A stretch of 64,000 nt of DNA from Oceanobacillus kimchii X50 (GTDB taxonomy: Bacteria > Bacillota > Bacilli > Bacillales > Amphibacillaceae): NCBI RefSeq assembly GCF_000340475.1, contig NZ_CM001792.1:2006659-2070658 (forward strand), in the 5' to 3' direction. The notes below the pieces were generated by a model. That model ran no database searches and was not told the DNA's origin. It saw nothing but the letters and a program-made list of their open reading frames with translations. The translations under genes and the position numbers were made by a program. This document shows, piece after piece, positions 34,765 through 44,271 of this stretch (its first letter is position 1; each line of letters starts with the position of its first letter).

Positions 34765-35769
34765 TTAGTCTTCACCAGTCCTTTTTATTCCTAAATGGTC
34801 ATACGCCTTAGACGTAATGACTCTTCCCCTGGGTGTCCTTTGGATAAAACCAAGCTGTAATAAGAAAGGCTCATAGACTTCTTCAATCGTTTGCGATTCC
34901 TCACCGATAGTAGCTGCAATTGTGTCTAAGCCTACCGGTCCTCCATGAAACCCTTCAATAATTCCTAAGAGTAGTTTATGATCAACATGATCTAATCCTG
35001 CATCGTCTACTTGAAGCATATTTAATGCTTCTTTTGTTGACTCCAGACTTATTTCCTCTTCTCCTTTTACTTGAGAAATGTCTCTCACACGTTTTAAGAG
35101 CCTATTGGCAATTCGCGGCGTACCCCTTGATCGTCTTGCCACTTCAATAGCTGCTTTTGAAGCGATTGGCATGTTAAATATATCAGCAGTACGCTCTACA
35201 ATATTGCATAAATCTTTTATCTCATAATACTCGAGACGGCTGAGTACTCCAAACCTATCGCGCAAAGGAGCACTTAATAAACCGGCTCTTGTTGTAGCTC
35301 CTACTAACGTAAAAGGAGGCAAATCAATTCTTACAGATCGCGCACTTGGACCAGAACCAATAACAATATCAATAAAGAAATCCTCCATAGCAGCATAGAG
35401 TACCTCTTCTACCGATCTAGGGAGTCGATGCACTTCATCAATGAATAAAACATCACCCGGCTCAAGGGATGACAATATTGCTGCTAAGTCTCCTGCTCTT
35501 TCAATAGCAGGACCTGAAGTGGAACGAAATTGAACACCCATCTCATGAGATATGATTGATGCTAGGGTCGTTTTCCCTAACCCTGGAGGACCATATAATA
35601 ACACATGATCTAACGGTTCTTCACGCATTTTAGCTGCTTGAATAAAGATAGTTAGGTTTTCTTTTACTTTATCTTGCCCAATATATTGGGCAAGCGTAGA
35701 TGGACGCAGACTAAATTCTATCTCTACATCTTGATCTTGAAGCTCTCCGTCTATCATTCGATCATCCAT
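34765..35769 (-). CDS. ruvB: Holliday junction branch migration helicase RuvB
   Basis: This 334-residue AAA+ motor has Walker [13 protein letters not shown], Walker B FIDEVHRL, sensor [10 protein letters not shown] and the arginine-finger region PLRDRFG. A C-terminal winged helix includes RTPRGRVIT. It drives branch migration with RuvA. It starts 18 nt after ruvA. Confidence 0.98.
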   Translation of the reverse strand: MDDRMIDGELQDQDVEIEFSLRPSTLAQYIGQDKVKENLTIFIQAAKMREEPLDHVLLYGPPGLGKTTLASIISHEMGVQFRSTSGPAIERAGDLAAILSSLEPGDVLFIDEVHRLPRSVEEVLYAAMEDFFIDIVIGSGPSARSVRIDLPPFTLVGATTRAGLLSAPLRDRFGVLSRLEYYEIKDLCNIVERTADIFNMPIASKAAIEVARRSRGTPRIANRLLKRVRDISQVKGEEEISLESTKEALNMLQVDDAGLDHVDHKLLLGIIEGFHGGPVGLDTIAATIGEESQTIEEVYEPFLLQLGFIQRTPRGRVITSKAYDHLGIKRTGED

Positions 35770-35787
35770 TTATTCTCCTCCCCCTTC

Positions 35788-36393
35788 CTATTTTGCTAAT
35801 AATGCTAATGCTTTACGAATAGCTTCATCTGTACTTAACTCAACATTTTCTTTTTTCAAATGAGGCAGTACTTGCTTAACCTCTTTATCTGTATATCCTA
35901 ATGCTTTCAGTGCTTCCATCGCTTCAGAGTACACTTCATTATCATTAACATTAATGCTTCTACTCTTTTGCTGTTCATCTGATACGGAGAATACGCTTGC
36001 TAACTTTCCTTTTAAATCAAGGATTATTTGTCTTGCTGTCTTTTTACCAACACCTGGAAAACTAGTTAAAAACTTATCATCTTCATTCTCAACTGCAGAA
36101 ATAAATCCTGAGATATCCACTCCTGCCAAAATGGCTAAAGCTCCTTTTGGACCAATTCCTGAAACAGATATTAGCTTTGTAAATAAGTATTTCTCATCCT
36201 TATTTCGAAACCCAAATAAAATTTGTGCATCCTCTCGTATATGATGATAGGTTTGTATATGTATTTGCTGATTGAGTAAATCTTGAAAAATAAAAGGATT
36301 TGGGCACACTATTTCATAACCAATTCCACCTACATCCACAATGAGCGATTCATCCCCTAAGGAAACCAACGTCCCTTTAACATATGCAATCAT
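35788..36393 (-). CDS. ruvA: Holliday junction branch migration protein RuvA
   Basis: This protein of about 201 residues begins MIAYVKGTLVSLGD. It has an OB-fold N-terminal domain, two helix-hairpin-helix motifs (ISVSGIGPKGALAILAG, FPGVGKKTARQIILDLKGK), and a C-terminal RuvB-binding domain after a linker. The ATG at 36393 is chosen because GGGG lies 8 nt upstream; the ORF's first ATG abuts that site. Confidence 0.97.
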   Translation of the reverse strand: MIAYVKGTLVSLGDESLIVDVGGIGYEIVCPNPFIFQDLLNQQIHIQTYHHIREDAQILFGFRNKDEKYLFTKLISVSGIGPKGALAILAGVDISGFISAVENEDDKFLTSFPGVGKKTARQIILDLKGKLASVFSVSDEQQKSRSINVNDNEVYSEAMEALKALGYTDKEVKQVLPHLKKENVELSTDEAIRKALALLAK

Positions 36394-36476
36394 TATTTTC
36401 ATCCCCTATTTAATTACATAAGAGAATGAATAAACTTCTATTTCATTGTGAAATAGAAGCCTAAACATTCCATTAA

Positions 36477-37208
36477 CTAATTACTTTCTTCTAAATTATG
36501 ATGGATATCTTGAACGTCTTCACTTTCCTCAAGCGCATCTATTAACTTCATCATTTTTGCTTCATCTTCTGATGATAGTTGATTATAGTTTTGCGGGATT
36601 AATGTCACTTCAGAGTCAGCTAGAGTGTATTCATTTTCCTCTAAATATTTTACAACTTCTTGAAAATCTTCCGGTTCTGTATAGAGCTCAAAAGCCCCCT
36701 CTTGTGGAACAACGTCTTCCGCTCCTGCTTCTAAAGCATCCATTGTTATAGTATCCTCGTCTAAAGTACCCTCTTCATTTTCAATAACAATATATCCTTT
36801 ACGATCAAACATAAATGATACACTGCCATTTTCGCCAAGGTTTCCACCATTTTTTTTGAAAGCGTGGCGTACTTCAGCAGCAGTACGGTTCTTATTATCG
36901 GTAAGAACATTAACAATTACGGCTACTCCACCTGGTCCATAACCTTCGTAGGTTATTTCTTCATAGGTTGCTCCATCAAGAGAACCTGTAGCTTTTTTAA
37001 TGTTACGTTCAATATTGTCATTTGGCATATTATCGGCTTTTGCTTTCTCAACAGCTGTACGCAACGCAGCGTTTGTATTTAAATCCCCGCCACCTTGCTT
37101 AGCTGCAAGATATATATCTTTAGCATGACGCATAAAAATTTTACCTTTTTTTGCATCTTGTGCATTTTTACGTTTTTGTATATTTTTCCATTTGGAATGA
37201 CCAGCCAT
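36477..37208 (-). CDS. YebC/PmpR family (TACO1-like) protein
   Basis: This protein of about 243 residues starts [23 protein letters not shown], the family signature, with a GGGGA site upstream. The family includes DNA-binding regulators (PmpR) and, more recently, ribosome-associated factors that help translate proline-rich stretches (YebC). It lies between ruvA and coxA, as yrbC does in B. subtilis. Which role applies here cannot be seen from sequence. Confidence 0.93.
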   Translation of the reverse strand: MAGHSKWKNIQKRKNAQDAKKGKIFMRHAKDIYLAAKQGGGDLNTNAALRTAVEKAKADNMPNDNIERNIKKATGSLDGATYEEITYEGYGPGGVAVIVNVLTDNKNRTAAEVRHAFKKNGGNLGENGSVSFMFDRKGYIVIENEEGTLDEDTITMDALEAGAEDVVPQEGAFELYTEPEDFQEVVKYLEENEYTLADSEVTLIPQNYNQLSSEDEAKMMKLIDALEESEDVQDIHHNLEESN

Positions 37209-37285
37209 AAGATCTTCCCCTCTCTTCAAACTCTTTTTTTACTATATCAAAAAAAGCCTATTTGGAAAAGGGATAAAGACTTCTA

Positions 37286-37852
37286 TCATTGATTCTTATC
37301 TAACTGAAATATATCTTCAAATAAGTGTTCAACCTGCTCTCCCATTTCTTTTGCCTGTAGTCTGGAGTCCAAGTTTTTCATTCGGTCCCACTGTATATCA
37401 TCAGTATAAACAATAATTTCTTTATTGTTATCTTCAAGTTGCCTTTCAATATGCTTAACAAGTTTATCTCCAGTATCAGGATCTGCATGTTCCTTTAATA
37501 TTACCCCTACTACAATGCGTTCTTCAGTAGATGCCACTTGTGCTTGTACAACATCTACCCTATTTCTCAATGACTCAGTTAAACGAATAGACTCTTCATT
37601 TGTGAAGGCATCGGTATAATGATTTGCACGAGTTTCATTTACACCATACTGTCTACTTTGAATATAGCCACCTTGATCTCCAATAGATTCTGGCTGATTA
37701 GAATTTTCCATCTCTTGGTCTTCAAAGTGTATTGGTTGTACTGATTCAGTACGGTTATTATTTTGCTGATCATTTGTTGTATTATCATCCGTACATCCCA
37801 TTAATATGGTTCCAAAGAAGATGCTTGAAAAAAACAGATTATACATTCTCAT
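37286..37852 (-). CDS. coxA: Sporulation cortex lipoprotein CoxA (YhcN/YlaJ family)
   Basis: This 188-residue lipoprotein has a lipobox ILMGC (Cys near residue 19), then a low-complexity Asn/Gln-rich linker, then a YhcN/YlaJ domain with VAQVASTEERIVVGVILKEH-like features. CoxA (YrbB) of B. subtilis is found in the spore cortex, and its gene neighbours are yebC and safA. All three neighbours occur here in the same order. GGGAGG lies 8 nt before the ATG. Confidence 0.82.
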   Translation of the reverse strand: MRMYNLFFSSIFFGTILMGCTDDNTTNDQQNNNRTESVQPIHFEDQEMENSNQPESIGDQGGYIQSRQYGVNETRANHYTDAFTNEESIRLTESLRNRVDVVQAQVASTEERIVVGVILKEHADPDTGDKLVKHIERQLEDNNKEIIVYTDDIQWDRMKNLDSRLQAKEMGEQVEHLFEDIFQLDKNQ

Positions 37853-38099
37853 AATAAAAACCTCCCTTAAACTTATTTTGTATAAGGAAGGTTCTTTTAC
37901 ACAGTTAAATATAGGTAATTTTACAGAACATCTAATTTATATCGCATGTAACTAACAGTAATAGCTGATTTCAAACTAATTTTACTTAGCCAAAGAATGA
38001 GAGCGGGGTAAATTGTCTATAAATGCCCGATATTGTTCAAAAGCCTTCAAGCCTTGCCTTTGTAAAATCCGAATGAATAGGTTTTGAAAACCCGCATCA

Positions 38100-38250
38100 G
38101 AAATATATACTCCTTTCCGCGGGCGACTGGTGAGCCTCCGGTTTCTACGCAATCCGGGGGTCTCACCTAGGCCTCACTCCCACAGGACAAGGAGAACCTC
38201 GACAGCATCGCACGCAGAAAATCGATTTTTGATTTTCAAGGAGTCTCCGT
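38100..38250. repeat. G+C-rich intergenic repeat-like block
   Basis: This stretch is far richer in G+C than its surroundings and contains TTTCCGCGGGCGACTGGTGAG, GGGGTCTCACCTAGG and CTCACTCCCACAGGACAAG. These strings are typical of dispersed intergenic repeats in halotolerant Bacillaceae. Only one copy is in this window, so the repeat status is recalled rather than shown. The rest of 37,853-38,340 shows no supported gene. Confidence 0.45.
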
Positions 38251-38340
38251 ATATTTCTTACGCTTATTCTAGCTATCATCCGTCTTTTGAAAAAACCTTT
38301 TTGTTATGTCTCAACCTCACCGCTTTATTCGTTCTTAATA

Positions 38341-39504
38341 TTACGAGGATGATTTTGGCGATTGAGGGTAGAATGGTGGTTTTGGATAAACTGAACGATG
38401 TTGATTATCTATAAATTGTGCAGGAAATGTTGGTTGAGAATTTGTTGGTCCTTGATTTTGTTGAGCATTCATTTGCGGATTTTGTTTGTTCATTTCAGAC
38501 GTATTTTCATTTCTATGCAGAGCGTTATTTACATAAGGTGTTGCACCTTGATATGGCGTAAAATAATTATCATTTACTGGTCTTCCATAGTCTTGAAACA
38601 TTTGACCTTGATTCATATTGGACGACATCCAATTCATATTCTGAGCATTATTCATAGAATCCTCTGTATTATTTTGTTGTTGTACATTCATTGAATTTCC
38701 TGGTGAACCAAAATTATTTCCTTGCCACATCGCATTATTATCATTTCCTTGGTATCCAGTAAAATTCATTGAGGAATAATTTTTTCCCCCACATCCACAA
38801 TCCCCACTATCTGATGCTCCCAATACTTCACCATGTGACGGATGAAATCCATGACCAGGATGCATCATAGGCATTGGTGCAAAACAAGGATCAAAACATG
38901 GTGGCGGCGGACATGGTACAAAATATACTGGACCCGTATTTGGTGGGCAAGGCATTGGTGGACAAGGCATCGGCGGGCAAGGTACTTTGATTGCCCCTGG
39001 TGGACAGAAATCCTCCACTGGCTTTTCTTTTGGCTTCTCTTTTGGCTTTTCTTTTGGTTTTACTTTCGGTTTCTCCTTTGGTTTTACTTTAGGTTTTTCC
39101 TTCGGTTTCTCTTTTTTCACTTGCTCTTTCGGTTTTTCTAAGATTGGCATACTAGGCATTGAAGGCATTGAAGGCATCTTAGGTTGTGTTTGCATTTCCT
39201 TTATAGGCTTTTCTTTCTTATACTCATCTTCTTTTACTACAGCAATTGGTGTTGGAGACTGCTGCTTATAAGGATGCTGTGTTTCTTTTTTTGTTTCCTT
39301 CTTTTTAGCCTGCTGCGTCTCTTTTACGGATGTTTCTTTTTTTACTTGTTTTGCAGTACCTGGTATTTTTATTTTCATTCCTGGCATTATTTTTTCTGGG
39401 TTAGATAACTGTGTATTTACATCTTTTAATTCTTGAAAATCAACTCCATACTTTTTGGATAAATTCCACAATGTATCTCCCTTTTGTACAATGTGTATTT
39501 TCAA
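38341..39504 (-). CDS. safA: SafA-type spore coat morphogenetic protein
   Basis: This 387-residue protein has an N-terminal LysM domain (MKIHIVQKGDTLWNLSKKYG...PGMKIKIP, 1-49). A Lys-rich linker follows, then a K-P-K-E/V repeat array (about residues 137-165). Next is a Cys-Pro block (CPPMPCPPMPCPP, CPPPPCFDPCF) with CGCGG after it, and a Gln/Asn/Met-rich tail. SafA anchors the inner coat to the cortex and recruits coat proteins. The B. subtilis homologue lacks such a strong Cys-Pro block as far as I recall. Position next to coxA supports the call. Confidence 0.85.
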   Translation of the reverse strand: MKIHIVQKGDTLWNLSKKYGVDFQELKDVNTQLSNPEKIMPGMKIKIPGTAKQVKKETSVKETQQAKKKETKKETQHPYKQQSPTPIAVVKEDEYKKEKPIKEMQTQPKMPSMPSMPSMPILEKPKEQVKKEKPKEKPKVKPKEKPKVKPKEKPKEKPKEKPVEDFCPPGAIKVPCPPMPCPPMPCPPNTGPVYFVPCPPPPCFDPCFAPMPMMHPGHGFHPSHGEVLGASDSGDCGCGGKNYSSMNFTGYQGNDNNAMWQGNNFGSPGNSMNVQQQNNTEDSMNNAQNMNWMSSNMNQGQMFQDYGRPVNDNYFTPYQGATPYVNNALHRNENTSEMNKQNPQMNAQQNQGPTNSQPTFPAQFIDNQHRSVYPKPPFYPQSPKSSS

Positions 39505-39699
39505 AATGAACGAACTCCTTTCCCTTCATTTCTGGGCTGGGCTAATACTCTATATCAGCATATGCACTAGAAATGAAAAGTTGCATATATGGAAAAAGCA
39601 GCTCTACATAATTCCAAGATCAAAGGCGCTTGGCCGGACGTGGCTAGTGGAGTCATTTAATCATCCACAGTACACATATTTTATAAATTCCTTCTGCAA

Positions 39700-39729
39700 A
39701 CATAAAGCTATCGATTTAAATCGATAGCC
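39700..39729 (-). terminator. Terminator after pheA
   Basis: A perfect 11-bp palindrome (39708-39729, GCTATCGATTT with AAATCGATAGC) is followed on the minus strand by TTTATGTTT. The remaining 39,505-39,700 shows no gene; B. subtilis has the nad genes and nifS in this position. Confidence 0.6.
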
Positions 39730-39751
39730 AAAATATTGTTATACCTTAAAT

Positions 39752-40606
39752 TTAGTGTTGTAACATATGATATACAGGATAAGTACCTAAAATCGTCACT
39801 TGACAACCAAGTGCTTCTAGCTCTGATTTTACCCCTGGAAATAGTATATCATCATATGGTTGATCCACATCAATTATAAAGAAATAATTACCTAACCCTG
39901 TCTTTGTTGGGCGTGATTCAATTTTAGACAGATTTAATTTTCTCCATGAAAACGCAGATAAAATCTGATGAAGAGCACCTGACTGATCATTTGGTAAAGT
40001 AATCAGCATCGTTGTCTTCTCAGAATCTTTTTTATGCCTAATGTGTACCTTCTCCGGATAATTAGATAAAACTAAGAATCGTGTATGATTATTAGGGTAA
40101 TCATGAATATTTTCTTGCAAAATATGTAACCCATACTCTTCTGCTGCTAATCGATTTCCGATTGCAGCGATGGGTTCTTTTGAGTTACTTACAATTTCAG
40201 CAGCTTTTCCGGTTGAAGACGTATGTTTTGTTAGTGCGGAATGCAAATGGTGGTGTAGATATTGGTGACATTGTGCAATAGCATGACTATGCGAATATAC
40301 TTCATGAATATCTGAAAGGGTGCTTGTCACTTCTTTGCGTACAAGTAAATGTTGTTGAATCGGCACTATTATCTCAGCAACAACCGGCAATCGTACTTGA
40401 TGTATTAGATAATCAATGGTCAATTGGACAGTACCCTCAATAGCATTTTCTATGGGCACAACTCCAATGTCTACTTCTCCTTTATCCACCGCATCGATAC
40501 ATTCTGGAATTGTTCTATATCCATTTTTCATTTCCCCATTAAATACTGAATCTACTGCCATTTTAGTAAATGTACCTTTTGGTCCTAAATATCCTATACT
40601 AGTCAC
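39752..40606 (-). CDS. pheA: Prephenate dehydratase
   Basis: This 284-residue enzyme makes phenylpyruvate for phenylalanine synthesis. The start MTSIGYLGPKGTFTKMAV and the catalytic-domain motif VPIENAIEGTV are family-typical. The C-terminal ACT domain (LPNDQSGALHQILSAFSW...KIESRPT) is the phenylalanine-sensing feedback module. It follows obg, but the pheB ACT protein seen in B. subtilis is absent. Confidence 0.96.
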   Translation of the reverse strand: MTSIGYLGPKGTFTKMAVDSVFNGEMKNGYRTIPECIDAVDKGEVDIGVVPIENAIEGTVQLTIDYLIHQVRLPVVAEIIVPIQQHLLVRKEVTSTLSDIHEVYSHSHAIAQCHQYLHHHLHSALTKHTSSTGKAAEIVSNSKEPIAAIGNRLAAEEYGLHILQENIHDYPNNHTRFLVLSNYPEKVHIRHKKDSEKTTMLITLPNDQSGALHQILSAFSWRKLNLSKIESRPTKTGLGNYFFIIDVDQPYDDILFPGVKSELEALGCQVTILGTYPVYHMLQH

Positions 40607-40641
40607 TTTACTTCCCCCTTGCAGCTACTGTTTCATCATAG

Positions 40642-41922
40642 TTACTCTATAAATTCAAATTCATACTCAAGTAATCTGACAACGTCTCCGTCTTGGGCTC
40701 CTCTTTCTCGTAAAGCTTTATCTACGCCCATTCCTCGTAGTTGTCTAGAAAAACGTTGTACAGCTTCATCGTGCTGAAAGTCAGTCATTTTAAATAATTT
40801 TTCTATACGTTGTCCATATAATACAAATGCACCATCTGGATCTCTCGTAATATGGAAAGGATCTTCTTCTTTTTGAAATCTGTAAACGACGGTATCGTCT
40901 GTTTCTTCTAATTCTTTTTCATATTTTGGAATTGTTTCTAATTTATCTGCAATAGCAAATAAGAGATCTCTTAACCCATCCTTCGTCAATGCAGAGATTT
41001 CATACACAGGTATATCAACTTCTAATTTATCTTTAAATTGAATGAGATTCTCTTGTGCATTTGGCATATCCATTTTATTCGCGGCAATAATTTGCGGACG
41101 ATCCATAAGTTTTTCATCATAATCACTTAATTCTTGATTAATCATTATATAATCTTCATATGGATCTCTACCTTCTGTCCCTGCCATATCGATAACATGC
41201 AGAATAACTCTTGTTCGTTCTATATGTCTTAAAAATTGATGCCCTAATCCTACACCTTGTGATGCTCCTTCAATTAAACCTGGTAAATCTGCCAAAACAA
41301 AACTCCGTGAATCCTGAGTATCAACAACACCTAAATTTGGTGATAATGTTGTAAAATGATAATCAGCGATCTTCGGTTTTGCAGCACTAACAACAGACAA
41401 TAAAGTTGACTTACCAACACTCGGAAAGCCTACAAGACCTACATCCGCTATTAATTTCAATTCTATCTTTATATTTCTCTCTTGACCTGGTTCACCATTC
41501 TCTGCCATATCTGGTGCAGGATTTCTAGGTGTTGCAAATCGTGTGTTCCCACGACCGCCTCGACCACCTTTTACAATCACTGCTTCTTGTTCGTGTTTTG
41601 TAAGATCAGCAATCACTTCTCCTGTATCTTCATCAATAACAGTCGTACCAGGAGGTACAGAAACTATTAATGGCTCAGCATTTTTTCCATGCTGCGTTTT
41701 ACTCATTCCATTTTCTCCACGTTTTCCTTTAAAATGACGGTTATATCGAAACTCCATTAGTGTATTTAAACCTTCATCTACTTTAAATACAACATTTGAA
41801 CCATTTCCGCCATCTCCACCAGCCGGGCCGCCTTTAGGAACATATTTCTCTCTACGATATGCTACAAGGCCATTACCACCATCACCAGCTTTTACATATA
41901 CACTTACTTGATCGACAAACAT
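40642..41922 (-). CDS. obg: GTPase Obg (CgtA)
   Basis: This 426-residue GTPase has the glycine-rich Obg domain at the N-terminus ([21 protein letters not shown]). The G domain carries GFPSVGKST, switch DLPGLIEGA and NKMD, and a C-terminal OCT domain completes it. It acts in late 50S assembly and, in bacilli, is required for sporulation initiation and sigma-B activation. It lies 14 nt after spo0B, as in B. subtilis. Confidence 0.97.
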   Translation of the reverse strand: MFVDQVSVYVKAGDGGNGLVAYRREKYVPKGGPAGGDGGNGSNVVFKVDEGLNTLMEFRYNRHFKGKRGENGMSKTQHGKNAEPLIVSVPPGTTVIDEDTGEVIADLTKHEQEAVIVKGGRGGRGNTRFATPRNPAPDMAENGEPGQERNIKIELKLIADVGLVGFPSVGKSTLLSVVSAAKPKIADYHFTTLSPNLGVVDTQDSRSFVLADLPGLIEGASQGVGLGHQFLRHIERTRVILHVIDMAGTEGRDPYEDYIMINQELSDYDEKLMDRPQIIAANKMDMPNAQENLIQFKDKLEVDIPVYEISALTKDGLRDLLFAIADKLETIPKYEKELEETDDTVVYRFQKEEDPFHITRDPDGAFVLYGQRIEKLFKMTDFQHDEAVQRFSRQLRGMGVDKALRERGAQDGDVVRLLEYEFEFIE

Positions 41923-41936
41923 TTTATTTCACCTCA

Positions 41937-42464
41937 TTATTCTCTAGTTTGCGAGAATACGAATTGCAACCGGTCATTAAATCGTTCGATTTGTATATTT
42001 CCTAAATTACTTTGCCAAACGTCAACTGACATATTTGGAATATTTCCTTGTACACCAAAAATAATATTCCATTGGTCTTTTTTGATGTTATCTATTATTC
42101 GTATTTCCACTTCATACATGGAATCAGAATACAAATGATTCTGTAATACATGCATTATTTGATTACATTTACTTACTATCCATTGATCATCTATTGGATG
42201 ATTATAAGTAGTGGAAGTTGCTTCAATAAAATAAGACATTGAATACGATCGATAGTATTGTTCGAATTCTAATATCCATAGCATTAAAGAAGGAGCTTTT
42301 AATTGCATTAATTTCCTCTCTTCTTCGTAATATGCAATCGCCTCATTTAATTTATCTTCTGCTTTTTCTACTTTCCCCATACTCAAATATCCAGATACTA
42401 GTTGTAATCGATTCATTAGATCATGACGATAATGTTGAATTATATGCAGTACATCCTCAGTCAT
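41937..42464 (-). CDS. spo0B: Sporulation initiation phosphotransferase Spo0B
   Basis: This 175-residue protein starts MTEDVLHIIQHYRHDLMNRLQL, with AGGTGA 7 nt upstream; the open frame extends 30 codons further up but without a site. His14 in the HDLMN motif corresponds to the phosphorylated His that passes phosphate from Spo0F to Spo0A. The C-terminal half resembles a degenerate ATPase domain. It is followed by obg. Confidence 0.92.
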   Translation of the reverse strand: MTEDVLHIIQHYRHDLMNRLQLVSGYLSMGKVEKAEDKLNEAIAYYEEERKLMQLKAPSLMLWILEFEQYYRSYSMSYFIEATSTTYNHPIDDQWIVSKCNQIMHVLQNHLYSDSMYEVEIRIIDNIKKDQWNIIFGVQGNIPNMSVDVWQSNLGNIQIERFNDRLQFVFSQTRE

Positions 42465-42560
42465 CGATTTCACCTCATTAAAACTGAGTATAGCAGAAAA
42501 AGAGAGAAAGCAAAAGAAAGACTCATAAAAAGCAAGAGGAAAATTTTTAAGCAATAGAAA

Positions 42561-42594
42561 AAAGAACTCCAGCTATAATTAACCGGAGTTCTTT
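42561..42594 (-). terminator. Terminator of rplU-prp-rpmA
   Basis: A stem of about 12 bp (42561-42572 with 42583-42594) is followed by a T-rich run on the minus strand, right after the rpmA stop. Confidence 0.8.
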
Positions 42595-42611
42595 ATCTTA
42601 AGCATAGAAAA

Positions 42612-42902
42612 TTATGCTTCTTTAGCAACTGGATATACACTTACTTTTTTACGATTACGACCATAGCGTTCGAATTTCACAACACCGTCGATTTTTGAGA
42701 AAAGCGTGTCATCTCCGCCGCGACCCACGTTCTCACCTGGGTAGATTTTTGTTCCACGTTGACGATAAAGGATAGATCCACCAGACACAAATTGACCGTC
42801 CGCACGCTTAGAACCTAGGCGTTTCGATTCAGAATCACGTCCGTTTTTGGAACTACCTTGCCCTTTTTTCGTAGAGAAAAATTGTAAATCAAGACGTAGC
42901 AT
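42612..42902 (-). CDS. rpmA: 50S ribosomal protein L27, with cleavable N-terminal extension
   Basis: This 96-residue protein starts with the Firmicutes-type N-terminal extension [14 protein letters not shown]. The extension is removed at LQFF|STKKG by the Prp protease encoded just upstream; uncleaved L27 blocks ribosome assembly in Staphylococcus. The mature body is normal L27 ([27 protein letters not shown]). It is the last gene of rplU-prp-rpmA. Confidence 0.97.
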   Translation of the reverse strand: MLRLDLQFFSTKKGQGSSKNGRDSESKRLGSKRADGQFVSGGSILYRQRGTKIYPGENVGRGGDDTLFSKIDGVVKFERYGRNRKKVSVYPVAKEA

Positions 42903-42916
42903 AGAAGTGCACCTCC

Positions 42917-43246
42917 TTATTTATAATTCACTTGCATATGATCTCCGTATTCCGCTTCAATCGTTTGAAGAGATACCATCATACCTTCTAATAGTAGCTG
43001 AACGCGTTCAGCTACCTGCAGATCCAGGTTTTCAGGAATTTCTACATATAAGTAGCCTCCGTCTTTCCCTTGATCAATATGCAAATCTGTATCACATAAT
43101 TTAATTACTGCATTCACTCCTCCAAATGATACAGCAGATACTCCTGCGCAAACAAGATCATAACCATATGGTCCACTATCTGCATGTCCAGAAAGTTCAA
43201 ATGCTGTTATTTGGTTATTTGTTTGGAATACAGTAACTTTAATCAT
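42917..43246 (-). CDS. prp: Ribosomal-processing cysteine protease Prp (YsxB)
   Basis: This 109-residue protease removes the L27 N-terminal extension. The catalytic His is in [15 protein letters not shown] and the Cys in [12 protein letters not shown]. It sits between rplU and rpmA, its substrate gene, with a good AGGTTC-type spacer upstream. Length and motifs are complete. Confidence 0.93.
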   Translation of the reverse strand: MIKVTVFQTNNQITAFELSGHADSGPYGYDLVCAGVSAVSFGGVNAVIKLCDTDLHIDQGKDGGYLYVEIPENLDLQVAERVQLLLEGMMVSLQTIEAEYGDHMQVNYK

Positions 43247-43263
43247 TATAATCCACAGAACCT

Positions 43264-43572
43264 TTATGCATTAATTTTGTCGATTACTAACTTCGTATAA
43301 GGTTGACGATGACCTTGTTTACGATGATAGTTCTTTTTCGGCTTAAACTTGTGTACATCAATTTTCTTTTGACGACCATGTTTCTCTACTTTTGCAGTAA
43401 CAGTAGCACCGTCGATTAATGGAGCACCAACTTTAACGTCATCCCCACCAATGAATAGTACTTTGTCAAACGTTACAGATTCATTTACATCAGCTGTAAC
43501 TTTCTCTACATAGATTTCTTGGCCTTCAACTACTTTAATTTGCTTACCACCAGTTTCAATAATTGCGTACAT
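43264..43572 (-). CDS. rplU: 50S ribosomal protein L21
   Basis: This 102-residue protein starts [14 protein letters not shown], with GGAGG 8 nt upstream; the ORF is open six codons before that. The C-terminus contains [19 protein letters not shown]. It binds 23S rRNA domain I. It heads the rplU-prp-rpmA operon behind a structured leader. Confidence 0.97.
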   Translation of the reverse strand: MYAIIETGGKQIKVVEGQEIYVEKVTADVNESVTFDKVLFIGGDDVKVGAPLIDGATVTAKVEKHGRQKKIDVHKFKPKKNYHRKQGHRQPYTKLVIDKINA

Positions 43573-43574
43573 GT

Positions 43575-43718
43575 TCTTGCACCTCCTCATTCAACTCAGA
43601 CTCGCCATTTAGGTAATCCAATACGGATTTTCAAATGTACAGCATAAACAATGAATGCTGTTTACACTTTACACTCACCTATTCTGTGCGGTTGTAGCAC
43701 GGGTGCTACGATGAATAA
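43575..43718 (-). ncRNA. Ribosomal L21 leader candidate
   Basis: About 145 nt of gene-free, structured DNA lies between the rplU promoter and start. It contains GTAGCACCCGTGCTAC (43693-43710), a compact GC stem, and an imperfect AAACAGCATTCATTG...TTATGCTGTAC stem (about 43638-43667). A conserved L21 leader RNA is known in Firmicutes at this place and is thought to give autoregulation. I identify it by position and stems only. Confidence 0.6.
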
Positions 43719-43725
43719 CAGATTG

Positions 43726-43755
43726 ATGTTACCATGTTTTGATACATTTTGTCAA
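43726..43755 (-). promoter_or_regulatory. Promoter of rplU-prp-rpmA
   Basis: On the minus strand a consensus TTGACA -35 element (43750-43755) and an extended -10 TGGTAACAT (43726-43734) are spaced by 18 nt, just ahead of the L21 leader. Confidence 0.7.
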
Positions 43756-43794
43756 GCACCTACCCAATTAAAAATTCCTCAGAAATGGAGTAAC

Positions 43795-44125
43795 TAATTA
43801 TCCAACTCATTCACAATGACTTCATCAAAATAGAATTTATTTAACTATCGTAGTCAAAATTAATAAAACTAAACAATAATCGACCAGTTCTCGCTTCCAA
43901 CCCTTCTTTCACAATATCTCACTCATCTAGCTCCTTTTCATCACTATTCCATAATCTTACCATTTACTCACCTTCTTTCTGATACATAGCCTGATGAAGA
44001 GCTGGAAGTGTTATTCGCATCCGATTCAGCTAAGCTATCTTTAGGGCTTACACCGAAATAAATTATGAAAATTACGAAAATTTTTAAGGGAGTTTTCCAA
44101 ATTACTCTTCTTTCACCCTCCTTAT
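43795..44125 (-). pseudogene. Decayed secreted protein with a LamG-like domain fragment
   Basis: The minus strand first reads a signal-peptide-like stretch (IWKTPLKIFVIFIIYFGV) after AAGGAGG with no normal start codon, then a Ser-rich linker. It shifts frame into a relic of the LamG-like domain found in the neighbouring enzymes: VRLWNSDEKELDE, a stop replacing the expected Trp, then RLLFSFINFDYDS, a stop, and finally KFYFDEVIVNEL in another frame. The same positions in the adjacent GGT read VRVWND and LLSVINFDHDNG. Several stops, a frameshift and an internal deletion show it is dead. Confidence 0.6.
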
Positions 44126-44271
44126 AAAATAAAATACCGTACAAAATGTAAAATATTTAACGGGTTGAGTTATAGGTACTTATAAATCTGTTAATAAAAG
44201 CTTTCGCTTCTATAATAAAAAGGAAAATATTAACAAAGAGTAATCTACTTGATAAGTTATAAAGCCTTATT

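Noticed and set aside
38842..39141. Trp- and Arg-rich 99-codon plus-strand ORF
   Set aside because: It is the complement of the K-P and Cys-Pro repeat coding part of safA, and its odd composition follows from that.
39500..39750. Plus-strand 90-codon ORF between safA and pheA
   Set aside because: It overlaps the start of safA antisense and the pheA terminator, and the translation has no family features.
43575..43718. T-box leader ahead of rplU
   Set aside because: No T-box core sequence is present; the position fits the L21 leader instead.
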